Positions 12,345-24,900 of a stretch of DNA of 64,000 nucleotides are shown here, piece by piece. Position numbers and translations under genes: made by a program. The notes beneath the pieces are model-generated. The model saw nothing but the letters and a program-made list of their open reading frames with translations. It was not told the DNA's origin and did no database searches. Origin of the DNA: Polydactylus sextarius (taxonomy: Eukaryota; Chordata; Actinopteri; Polynemidae); assembly GCA_016801845.1 (NCBI GenBank), contig CM028931.1, forward strand, positions 7,748,587 through 7,812,586, read 5' to 3'. The number at the start of each line of letters is the position of its first letter. The stretch's first letter is position 1.

Positions 12345-12704
12345 TAAGTCTTTGACATTATATTGGAGTGTAATTGTGGAGTGAGTGGAGTTCTCCAGTC
12401 TGGTGATGCTGAGTGACAGACAGGGGGAGAGAGAGAGATCCTCCGCCGGAGCAGGAAGCTGCTGCTCGGACAGAGGAGGTTCCCGAACAACGTCGACATC
12501 AGCAGGCAGCGGGGGATCCTCCATAATGTAGCCCCAGCAGCGAGACACATCCAGCGAACAACACGAGCAGGTGTCGAGGCTGCAGCGGTGGAAACAAAAG
12601 AGCAAGGAGGGGGCGGCGGTCGTATTTTTTTTAATTTCATTTTATTTTTTTAATTTTTTATTTATTTTATTTTATCTTTGTTTTTTTTTCTTGCGCGGTG
12701 GAAA
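12345..12704 (+). promoter_or_regulatory. dcaf5: Presumed dcaf5 promoter and 5'UTR
   Basis: Directly upstream of the dcaf5 start. The interval 12410-12620 is richer in C+G than its AT-rich surroundings (GGGGGCGGCGGTCG near 12609) and is followed by a T-rich stretch. No TATA box is obvious. An in-frame ATG at 12678 would add nine residues (MFFFLARWK); the ATG at 12705 is preferred because the protein there aligns with the known DCAF5 N-terminus. Confidence 0.4.
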
Positions 12705-12912
12705 ATGAAGGAGCTGAAGGGCTGCGGTATGCGGTCCTCGGTGGGCTTTCTGTCCCGCAGAGAGCTGACCGGGCAGCCGCTCATGAAGGAGGAATTCCAG
12801 AGACGCAGGCTGGCCGGCTGCACCAGCCTCTACAAGAAGGATATGCTCGGACATTTCGGCTGTGTCAACGCCATTGAGTTTTCCAACAACGGCGGGGAAT
12901 GGCTGGTGTCTG
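12705..12912 (+). CDS. dcaf5: dcaf5 exon 1
   Basis: ATG at 12705; donor GTAAGT after TCTG. Encodes the N-terminal segment and first WD40 strand (LVSG|GDDRR across the junction). Confidence 0.92.
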
Positions 12913-15900
12913 GTAAGTTGACAAATCCTCCCTCCCCTAGCTTACACTGTTTTAATTTGCTTTAGCATGCTAAGCGCTAACTAGCTAGCTGCAGCTCCAG
13001 TCGGCTGAAGGGCTGTGCTAAGTTAGCTTAGCCGCTAATGCTAACTAGCTAACGCCAGAGCTCGAAGCAGGCAGCGGCTCAGAGGGCAGCAGCAGCCCCG
13101 GGACCTGTACCCATATGTCAGCCCCTCAACGCGAGCTCGTTGGCCGCTGAGGAGCACATTTACCGCTCCGGTGCCTCTAGTTATGGCTTTAACCTGAAAT
13201 CACAAGGCTATTTATGACCTGAGAGGATTAAATAAACAATCATCTGGCCTAGCGTAGCTGCCCGAGGCTTGTCAATTTTTTTTTTTTTGGGGGGGGGGTC
13301 CGGTGGGGATGTTTACTTTGCGCAATAGATCTGCAGTTCACTTATATTAAACCAAAATGAGCTCTGCTCCTTTTCACCAGGCAGGTAAAACTACGTAGAT
13401 GCGTTTAATCAAGTGTTTCAGATGCACCATCTTCCTGCTGCAAACGTGCACAGACGTCTGCAAAAGGTTTGGGCAAATTACACCAGGTTGTTGTTGTTTG
13501 TTAAAGGTGCAAAAAGTAAATATAACCCCCCTCCGTCCCCTGCTGCAGCTGTTGAGCAAAGGGGGGGTGGTGCTGGGACTTTATTTACTTCATTTTCTGG
13601 GGTTGTGGGGCAGCACAAAAGCACAAGAGACATTGCAAAGATGGAGGAAAATGATGGATTTTGCCAAATATCAAGGAGATGCAGACTTTTTTTTTCCAGC
13701 AGGATGCCGATGCAAGACACGGCTTAAAAAAAAACAACAACTAGGTAAATGTGTCATTTGTGCAGACTTCTGCATGCAGCTGCAGTTAATTAACCCCCTG
13801 CTGCAGATCATGTATCATGTTCATCACACGGCGGCGTTTTATTTATTTATTTTTTTTAACTCTTTGTGCACGAACAATACGTGTAGCGAGTTTCTTTTTT
13901 TATCCACAGACGTGAATCTTTAGTGTTGCAACTGCAAATACACGCAAATTGACATCCCTCAGTCCAAATTCATGTGTTTTAATTGTCTCCCTTTTCTCTG
14001 CTAAATGATCCGAAAACCTCGAATTACTGAGTTTACACCGAAACAAAACAACGGGAAGTTGAAACAATCACTCTGGAGAAGTTGTTGATGGATTAAATGT
14101 TGCAGTTTTTATACAACAAGTGTCTGCAATGATTGGAATCAACCAGTTTGCGAAGGAATTGTGAGTCGTTGACGGATGTCGATGGTTTTAGTTCGTCTGT
14201 TTTGCGTCTGCAGGGGGAGACGACCGCCGGGTGCTGCTGTGGCACATGGAGAAAGCCCTTCACGCTCGATCCAAACCGGTCAAACTGAAGGGCGAGCACC
14301 TGTCTAACATCTTCTGCCTCGCCTTCGACAGCACCAACAAGAAGGTCTTCTCTGGTGGTAAGAGCACGTCTCTTTTTTTTTTTTTAAGTCCTTAAAGGAG
14401 AACTTGGTGTAAAAACAAACTTTGGGTATGTTAAAACATGATAACTAGTTGTTATGTTTGCTGAGGAGCAAAACTACGCTAGCCTGTTAAATTACGAACA
14501 TTGTTATTTTTGTCGTTTTTGTCAAAAAAGACTCGCCATGCAAGTGAATGGGGCAGCCAGGCAGCTTGAAGACGTCACTGTTTTAAACTATTAAAACAGC
14601 TCAAAGTAGCTCCACACTTCCTTGCTGGTATAACAAGGGTCCTGACGTTTAAAACGAGGCGTTGACAACTTTGTAAGTGAACACATCGTTTATTAAAAAG
14701 ACTTTTTTCTTACAGGTAGGACCTAGCGGTAGCTGACGACCATGAACCAATGAATCCTCCTATTCTGCCTATTGGTTCGTGTTCTTCAAACGACTTGTAA
14801 GACTTACTTTCAACATGGCGGCGACCGGAAACTACCGCTAGGTCCTACCTGTAAAAAAAGTCTTTTTAATAAACGATGTGTTCACTTACAAAGTTGTCAA
14901 CGCCTCGTTTTAAATGTCAAGACCCTTGTTATACTAACAAGGAAGTGTGGAGCTACTTTGAGCTGTTTTAATGGTTTAAAATAGCGACACCTTTAAGATG
15001 CCTGGCTGCCCCATTCACTTGCATGGCAGGTCTTTTGAACAAAAACGATAAAAATAACAATGTTCGTAATCCAACGGGCTAGCGTAGTTCAGCTCCTCAG
15101 CAAACATAACAACTCGTTATCATGTTTTAACATACTTAAAGTTCATTTTACGCCAAAGTTCTCCTTTAACTTAAGGCGTTGTGGTTGAGTCAGCCAGCGA
15201 GGGAGGCAGCAGAAAGAGAGCTAAAAGGGACATCTGATTAAATGAGAAAACTTCAGTAATCTCGACACTTTGATGTGGGAAATTAGAGACGCTACCAGGT
15301 GCAGAGCTGTGCAGAAATAAACAAGACGGGTTTTAACGTTCAAGATAAACGGTTTAATTGGCGCGTCTCTCCGTGTTTGTGGCGGTTGCAGCAATTGCGC
15401 GGCTAATTCATCGCACACGGATGAAGCCGAGTGTGAGTGACAGTTCATAGGAGTTCGCTCGCCGACGTGTCTGTGAAGCTTCGGGGGGTTCACGGATAAA
15501 CAATTAACTCACATCTGAGCTTTTAAGGTTGAAAGATCAGACTCTCCATCTCTCCTCCAATTCGCAACGTGTCTGTTTTGCTGTTTTTAACAGGAAACGA
15601 CGAGCAGGTGATTCTTCACGATGTGGAGAGGTGAGTTCAGCAACACGATTGACACTGTTTAACTCGTTTAACGCGCGTGACATTTGCACGAATGTCGACC
15701 TCCACAGGAGAGAGACTCTGAACGTGTTCCTGCACATCGACGCCGTGTACAGCCTGTCCGTCAGCCCCGTCAACGACAACGTGTTCGCCAGCTCGTCCGA
15801 CGACGGCCGCGTTCTCATCTGGGACACCCGAGAGCCGCCGCACGGAGGTAAACGCAGGAGGGGACACGGAATCGAAAAACAAAACAAAAAAAAAAAAAAC

Positions 15901-18900
15901 ACAGCGGATCATCTTGCATGACGTCGGCATCCTCCTATTTTAAAAACCTTCCTTGTGACCGACCTCGGCCTAATGATACATTTATTTATGGCTCAGACTG
16001 TTTATGTTACAACACGGACGTTTTTGTGATTAGGAGTTTAAAATCAACATTACGTCGCAAAAATAACCGTTATGAATGCGATGAAAACATGTGTCATCTG
16101 TCTTCCCGCAGAGCCGTTCTGTTTGGCCAGTTACCCCTCGGCCTTCCACAGCGTCATGTTCAACCCCGTGGAGCCGAGGCTGCTCGCAACCGCCAACTCC
16201 AAGGAGGGAGTTGGATTATGGGACATCCGTAAACCGCGCAGGTTAGACTCTTTTTGTTGTAATAATGTTGTGGTTTTGAGACATAATGATAATGGCATAA
16301 TGATGCAAATACGCCCTTTCAAAGATCAATAAGCTTTCATTTCTAAAGAATATTTTAGACAAAACAAAACCACAAAAAACAAGAAATAAAATGGACTCTC
16401 GGTCTCTGTTAACAACGAATGAATGAACCGAATAAAAAGCCGAACACAAACCAAAAAGTAGAACTGCCTAAAACTGCGTCGGATGGTTATGTTTTAGGCG
16501 CAGACGCATGTTTGTTGCGTCACCTCTTCAGTTCTCGTCTCAAACGGTCAATGAAACGATTTGTTGTTCGGTGTCGATCGCTTCCAGTTCCGACAAACGT
16601 CTTCTCTCGGCCTCCATTGTCCGTTGTGCGCGGAGGAACGAGGCCGGGCGGTAAATAAACAACCGGCGACAGTCGACGATCATAACGGAAAGATACGTAT
16701 CGCTTTACAAAACCTGAATTTCGGATAGAGACATAAATACGCACAGAAGCGGCAGCCGTCTTAAAGGTACACACACACAAATGCGTTTAAGACCCATGAG
16801 CGTTTGGATATTATTAGGTATCGTCGCCGGTTCACCCCACTGGGTTCTTAGATCAAACAATAAATGAATGAAAGTCAATGGGACCTAGAAATTTTTTTTC
16901 CGATCCACTTTGATTTCTACCCTGATTCACACATATCCTGTATCTAATTTAAATGATAACTATCAGTGTGAGTCAAGACCATGCTTGTGGTGTAATTGTC
17001 GATTTATCTGCTTCTGAAAACACGTAACGTCAGCGTAGCTAGCCGCTAAGCTAACGTTAGCCTCTCTCCACGTCAAACGTCGTCTTTAATATTCACAAAC
17101 ATCACATGAAACCACGAAAAACCTTATCTCTCCATTGACTCTCATTCATAATTTCTACATGGTTAGATGGGCAGTGACTTAGGCTTATTTGCTTATGTCA
17201 TGTGGTTATCGTCTAAGAGCGTGTAACATATAGGACTTAATTTAACGTAAATGTTAATTATATTCCCATAACATTCTTGTCTTAAATGTCCAAACTTTAT
17301 CTGAATATATATTTTTTTATTAACTACACCAGACTGAAGAGAAGATAAGAGCGAAAGGGACGTTATCAAAGTCAAACTCCATGTAGAAAGATATTGCCGG
17401 CAGTAACGGCACAATGTGCTCGAGCCAAGAACAATGACGTTTTCTTGCTACTAATTAGCGGGAAAGCGGAGACTCTGGGATTCACACGTACACCAGAGCA
17501 GTGCTGCACAAAGGCGAAAAGAACTCAATGTATAAAAATATATTATAATGTGTGTCATGCTTTGAAGAAGTGGCAGTTCAGGAGAGGGAAAGTTTCTACG
17601 TACTAAGGTTCTTTAGCTTGAAGAACTAGACGCCAAAGTTTTTGCGTAATTTAGCGTAAATTTTAAGAACCAGCTGGACGTCGCAACCCCAACGGGACGT
17701 TCGCCGGCGTTACAACAAAAACCTTAATCAGGCAGCAGCAGCTGAGCCGGCGTTCGAGACGACCAGTTTGATAAAAACGTCAGAAAACGAAACGCGGAAC
17801 AGAAAACCGAGAGGCATAAAAAGGGCATAAGAACGATATGTAGCACTAAAAATAATAAAAACAGTAAAACTGATGAAATAGAGTTTTAGATTGTGAGATT
17901 GTGGAAATTTTTGAATTGAAACGGTGATGAACAAACAAATGCAACTAATTAAAAACCAGTTTGACTGGTTGGACACTTAAAAAAAAAACAAGAAAATGAC
18001 CTTAATGACCTTAGAGTTGTTATTGTTTAGGATCTAGTTTTTATCTGTTTAATCCTTTTACGCTAAAATCTAGTTGACACTAGTCAACTTCACCAACGAT
18101 TTGTGAGTCTCAACAACTGGTCTGAGACCTGTAGCGTTCACACTACAAGACTTGTCAGTGATAACATGACATTTAACATGACAGTGGTAACATTTGGACG
18201 CTGCAGAGAAACCAGGAAATAGAGATATTTATGTGTGAAAACACATGAAAACAATCTTCTTCCTCATTGATCAGATCCTCCAGGATTTAATAACATTACA
18301 ATCACAACTATTAACACAAATTCAACCAATCATTGTGGATATTCCTGAGGTCTTTGACTGGTGACTACCTATAGCAGCTACAGTCAAGGAGACTGGACTT
18401 ACACATTAAAAACTAATGTTATGATGGAAACTATTACTAAACCGTGTAAACATCACCATGGCAACACGGTGGTTTTCATGTTGGAGCTGAAATCAGCAGC
18501 AGACCTCCTAGGTACCGGGTAACATCTGGATCAGATGTGGGGAATTTGTAAAAAAGTGAAAAAATGAAACAAAAAACTGTTAAAACGTCAGACTTCGGAA
18601 AATCCGGAAAACTCCGGAAATCGTTGTTAAAGTCGACCAGTGTGAACTGGACTTAAGAGGATTTAACAACCCCCTCTCTGCTCCCGTGGCGCTGCAGGTC
18701 TCCTGCGCCCCCACCAGGTGGAGCTGTCGTCCCACGGTTTAAAAAAAAAAAAAACAACTCACCACCGCCGCTGATCCTCTGCCAACCGCAGAAGCCGTCT
18801 CGCTGCAAAAACACAAACAAACGAATGTTTGCGCCAAAGAAAAAAAAAAAAAGGCCTCGTGAAAACATTCGGAGCACACACACTTAAAAACACAGCTTTT

Positions 18901-21900
18901 CCTTAGGTTCAGATGTATTAACACACGGATGACGACACTTCCAATAAAAGTCAGCACTGACTCATTTCCTTCTTCTTCTTCTTCTTCTTCTCTGCTGTTG
19001 GCTCAGCTGCTCTGCAGTGTGGTCCTGTTTACACATCCAGTAGAAAAAAAAAAAAAAGTGTCCCGCTTCTCTGTTTGAGATGATTAAAAAAAAAAAAAAA
19101 AAAGCTTATAGATACAGTTTTAGTCTCCTGACAGCGTGACATCTGTTCATGTAGTTTGGCAAAAAGCTTTAACAGTCGTTGATTTTTAAAAAAAACTGGA
19201 GCATCCACGGTCAAAAACTGCTACCTAATATCTGATTAATTTCCAAGAAGGCGGAGATAAGATCGTCTGCTTTTTTTTGTGTTTCTCAGCAATGAGATAA
19301 AGTGAAAGAAGAAGTCGAATATCTGATCCTAGATGCGGGTAAAACTTCGAGCCTGATGCAGCAAATAATAAGCAGAACATTCACTTTTTTTTTTTTTTTT
19401 TTTTTTTTGGAGAAACATCTGAGATATTTATTAAAATTAATTAAATTTTTATTTTATTTTAATTTTTATATATTTTAATTTTATTTATGTTACGTATTTA
19501 TTTCTATTTTATTAATTTATATTATTTTTATTATTATTATTATTATATAAATTTATTATTTTTGAATCATTTTATTTGATAAATGTTGATCCCGTTGAGA
19601 TGAAAATGGTCAATCAACTCCAACTTGTTATTATGTTATATTACTTGTTATGTTATTTACAGTCAGTTGTAGAGATATGATGCTCGTCACGTTCTAGAAA
19701 CGTATATAATATATATATAACGTTGTTGCTTGCGTTTTCCCTTCAGCTCGCTGCTGCGCTACGGCGGCAGCATGTCCCTGCAGAGCGCCATGAGCGTCCG
19801 CTTCAACAGCACGGGAACTCAGCTGCTGGCGCTGCGGCGCCGCCTGCCGCCCGTCCTCTACGAGCTGCACTCGCGTCTGCCCAGCTTCCAGTTCGACAAC
19901 CAGGGATACTTCAACTCCTGCACCATGAAGAGCTGCTGCTTCGCCGGAGACAAAGACCAGGTGGGTCTGCGCCTGACCCCTAAACACACGATTACACGTC
20001 TATAAAAAGCTAATCTGAGCTGTGTCGACCTTATATGAAGGGGAACGTACATTATATACGACATGTTATACAAGTCATGTAAAATATTCCGTTTCCACTA
20101 CAAGTGCAGCTGTAAAAGCAAAACTACAACGTTATAAATTACACCCCAGAGTGTTATTCAGCTCCTGATCTGTGACTTTCTGGTGACTTCAAATGAAATT
20201 TAAGAAGAATATTAGGAACATGTGGGATCAATAAAAGGAGTAAAAATAGAAGAATATATTAGTTCCTTCTGGTGAATTCGGGCTTTTAGAGTTTTGGAGG
20301 ATTACCAGAGGCCGTTGTTGTTATGAGCCAACGGTCCTCCCGTTGGTCCTGCTCAGACATGACATCATCCCACAGTCATGTTTATGATGTTAACGTCGTC
20401 CTCGGGTGTCAGGCGAGACGGTCGTGGTTTTAAGATGAGCAGCGGGAGTGGTGGTTCAGGTCACGACCGGAGAACTGGCTCAATCTGGTGATCGCGCCGA
20501 CTCGAATGACCACGCTGAATCTGGTGATCGCATGTAATCTGGTCATCACACTAAATCGAGTGAATGTACTATGAATCTGGTGATCACGCTCGACCTTGTG
20601 ATCGCGATCGAATCTGGTGATCACACTAAATCTGGTGATCACAGACTGAATCTTGTGATCACGCTGGATCTTGTGATCACACTGAATCTGGTGATCACAC
20701 ACTGAATCTGGTGATCTAACACTGAATCTGGTGATCTCACACTGAATCTAGTGATCACACGTTGAATCTGGTGATCACACACTAAAAATGGTGATCACTC
20801 TGAATGTGGTGATTTCATACTGAATCTGTTTATCTCTCTTAATCTGGTGATCGCACGTTGAATCTGTAGATCACACTGAATCTGGTGATCACACACTGAA
20901 TCTAGTGATCTAACACTGAATCTGGTGATCTAACACTGAATCTGGTGATCACACACTGAATCTAGTGATCTCACACTGAATCTGGTGATCACGCACTGAA
21001 TCTGGTGATCACACTTGATCTTGTGATCACACACTGAATCTGGTGATCACACTAAATCTGGTGATCACAGACTGAATCTAGTGATCACGCTGGATCTTGT
21101 GATCACACTGAATCTGGTGAATGCACTCTGAATCTGGTGATCACACACTGAATCTGGTGATCACACACTGAATCTGGTGATCACACACTGAATCTAGTGA
21201 TCTCACACTGAATCTAGTGATCACACGTTGAATCTGGTGATCACACACTAAAAATGGTGATCACTCTGAATGTGGTGATTTCATACTGAATCTGTTTATC
21301 TCTCTTAATCTGGTGATCGCACGTTGAATCTGTTGATCACACTGAATCTGGTGATCACACTGAATCTGGTGATCGCACACTTGTGATCACACACTGAATC
21401 TGGTGATCACACGCTGAATCTAGTGATCACACACTGAATCTGGTGATCACACACTGAATCTGGTGATCACACACTGAATCTAGTGATCACACACTGAATC
21501 TGGTGATCACACACTGAATCTGGTGATCTCACACTGAATCTGGTGATCTCACGCTGAATCTTGTGATCACACGTTGAATCTTGTGATCACACACTGAATC
21601 TGGTGATCACACACTGAATCTAGTGATCACACACTGAATCTGGTGATCACACACTGAATCTGGTGATCTCACACTGAATCTGGTGATCTCACACTGAATC
21701 TGGTGATCACACACTGAATCTAGTGATCACACACTGAATCTGGTGATCACACACTGAATCTGGTGATCGCACACTGAATCTGGTGATCGCACACTGAATC
21801 TAGTGATCACACTGAATCTAGTGATCACACACTGAATCTAGTGATTTCACACTGAATCTAGTGATCACACACTGAATCTGGTGATCACACACTGAATCTG

Positions 21901-24900
21901 GTGATTTCACACTGAATCTAGTGATCACACACTGAATCTGGTGATCACACACTGAATCTGGTGATCTCACACTGAATCTAGTGATCACACACTGAATCTG
22001 GTGATCACACACTGAATCTAGTGATCTCACACTGAATCTAGTGATCTCACACTGAATCTAGTGATCACACACTGAATCTGGTGATCACAGATGATCTCAG
22101 TGGATCGTATCTAACATCTAAACACGTTACACAAGAAAACAAATGTTGATTTAACAACCCTCATGACGTCTTGTTGACCTATTGTTCGTGCCGGCCGTTC
22201 TACTTAAAGCAGTTACTCATCTTTTAGTCGTTTCAAAGTGATAATTTGTTACAGTCTTGTGTTTACCTTCGCGTCATTTAACCTTTAAATTTTTTTTTAA
22301 AAACTTGCACATTTTTTTAGCAAACTGCCTCCTAAAACCTGATGATTTTCTATTTCTAAACGTTGACTTTTATTATAAATTATAGCGTTGGTCCTAATGT
22401 CAGTGACCCCTCCTCCTTTAACTTAGTTCCAGTCTGAATCTTCCCAGTCGTCGGCGCTTATGTCGCAGTATCTGCTGAAATAAAGTTCAAACCCAAACCG
22501 ATTTGTTGCTTTTAATGCAGTTTAACGTCGCTTTTTTTAACAGCCTCATCTTTGTTAGATTGATAGATGCTTTATTGAAAATATGGAATCAATGATGGTG
22601 TCAATATAAATGAATAGAAATAGATGGTGGCACATCTTCGTGACGTATCGGCAAAATGTAAGCAACTATGAGGTGTGTGTGTGTACCTGGTTTTTCCCAC
22701 ATTGTGGGGACTTAAGGTTAGGGACAGGTTTAGATAAGGATTAGGCAAGTGGTAGCAACAAATGGGATCTCTAGTTTCCAGGAAAGTTTCCAGGAAATGG
22801 AAATGAATGGATTTTTTTTTTTTGTTTGTGAAAGTTTGTTTGTGTGTATACACACACACACACAAACTTTATGTATATTAGTAGATATTAGTGTCTAAAT
22901 TTTAACAAACGTCATCTTCTAGATTTGGGTCAAACTACTTCAACCAGTTGATGTCGACATCATATTTCCTGTAATAAGCGGGAGTCATAGTTTCGTCACG
23001 TTGTGGTTCGTCGATGAGCTGCGGACGAAGCTGGTCGGGTTTTGTTCAGAGCCGATAATCACATGGCGGGTCGGCAGCCGCCGGCTAACGCTTCACACCG
23101 ATCGGCCCGACCGGACCATCGGCCGTACGCTGCGACATCACTGGTGGTTGCGGTTCCACATGAAACGGTTCCCGCCTGACGACACGCGACCACACCCGGC
23201 GACGACGCCGCTCGCTGTGGTGTAAGAGGTGTAACTGAAGCTGAGGCTCTCGATTAGAGAGGAGTCGAACCGCCGCTCGTCGGCCTCATATTAAATCTAA
23301 ATGTTTTCCTACTGCCGATATTTAGATTCAGTAATTACTTCTTTATTTTTAACTCGTATTTACCAGACGTCATGTAGCAGGAACCAGATTTGGCTTCTTC
23401 CGACTGAAAAAATAAAAAGACTGGGTCACGTTTATGCGCTTTTACGAGCATGAGCGGGAAATTTAGTGTAAATAGACCGTTAAAGTGTGTCAGGTGTAGT
23501 AACCGAGGTCGGGCCGGAGAAACCGCGACACGTGATGATTCCACGTGTTTAATCGGGCGCTTCATCCACTCGTCTCACCGCAGCGCTTGCAGAAAAACCC
23601 TCCGCATGCCGAGCCGCGACCACAGGGCTGAGGATTTTCTCAGAGTGGTGTGTGTGTGTGTGAGAGCGAGGGAGATGAGACTTCACCGGACGACGCTGGT
23701 GGAAAAGAGAAAGAAAGAAAGAAAGAAAGAAAGAGGGAGGGCGTCGGGTTAAGTTAACATTGTGGGGTGTGACATTCCTGCCTGACGTGTCCGGTGGGAA
23801 CCCGAGGCGGAGCGCGCAGGTGTTGGGTTCACGGCGCGTTCACGTGGCCTCCGGCTAAACAGGAGCCATCTCTTCCCGTCCGCGTTCAAAGACGAGCGAT
23901 TCCTCATCGTCGCAGAGCGGTTTAACGCGAAGACATAAAAGAAAAGAGAAGCATCAGCACGGGGAGCGTGGCGTGACGCATTGTCTGAAAAGCAGCAGCT
24001 TTGACATAATAAGTAAAAGAGCAGATGATCATTTGAGTCCAAACTAAAATTCTCAAGTTTTGAAGAAAACTAGAAAAATTTAATACTTTAATACAACAAA
24101 TTATCTTTTGTTGAGATAACTTATAAATTAACTTTGAGATAACTTAAATTTAGATTTTTTTAAAACACTTAAAATTCAGCAATCTCGACTAATTATTTTT
24201 GTTTCAGATAAGTTGCCTTTCAAATGCATCAAAACTCAACATTTTGAGTTGTACTTATGTTAACTCAAGTTATGGCAACTAAAATGTTTTCTATTATGCC
24301 TATATATATAATACAAATACAAATAATACCAGTTCAGTAAAACATGTTTATTTAAACATTAAATTCTACATTCCAGCAAATGCAGGAGAATGAAAGAGAC
24401 TAGAAAGTAGACTACATACAAACAGATGCAGATCTACAGATGCAGACTGGTGTGGACATTTTGAGAGTCCACAACACAGTTCAAAAGCACTGTAATAACA
24501 ATCCTGAACTTAGTAACACCATTATGAATAGTGCAAATATGCAGGAGAATGAAATCTCTACCAACACAGGTCCAAGTATTTTGCACACAAACAAAAAGAC
24601 ACAGACTGATCCTAAAGATCCATCCTGGTTTGAAGAAACATGTTAAAGCAGTCTAAACTGCAACACAGTTCAAAAGCACTGTAATAACAATCCTGAACTT
24701 AGCAACACTAGATGTTAGACATTACTTACACATGGCAGTTTTAGCTTCAGATGATTGCTTTTTTCCCCTAATGTTAATATTTTTAATCTAGTGAAAAAAA
24801 TGTAGGAAATAACCCTGACAGGGATTAGTCCTTTGCTTGCAAAACAGGCCCAAATAGCAACCAAGATAACTAAAAACAAAAAAAATGAATGTAATGTAAA

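Noticed and set aside
13399..13923. 174-residue frame in dcaf5 intron 1
   Set aside because: No recognisable similarity, biased composition, and an overlapping frame of similar quality; no splice sites linking it to dcaf5.
20430..22030. Open frames on the minus strand in the GATC array, or a CRISPR array
   Set aside because: The frames merely translate the minisatellite. Units are contiguous with no unique spacers, and the setting is a vertebrate intron.
23001..23225. 74-residue plus-strand frame in a GC-rich patch
   Set aside because: No similarity recognised, no splice context; probably a non-coding repeat fragment.
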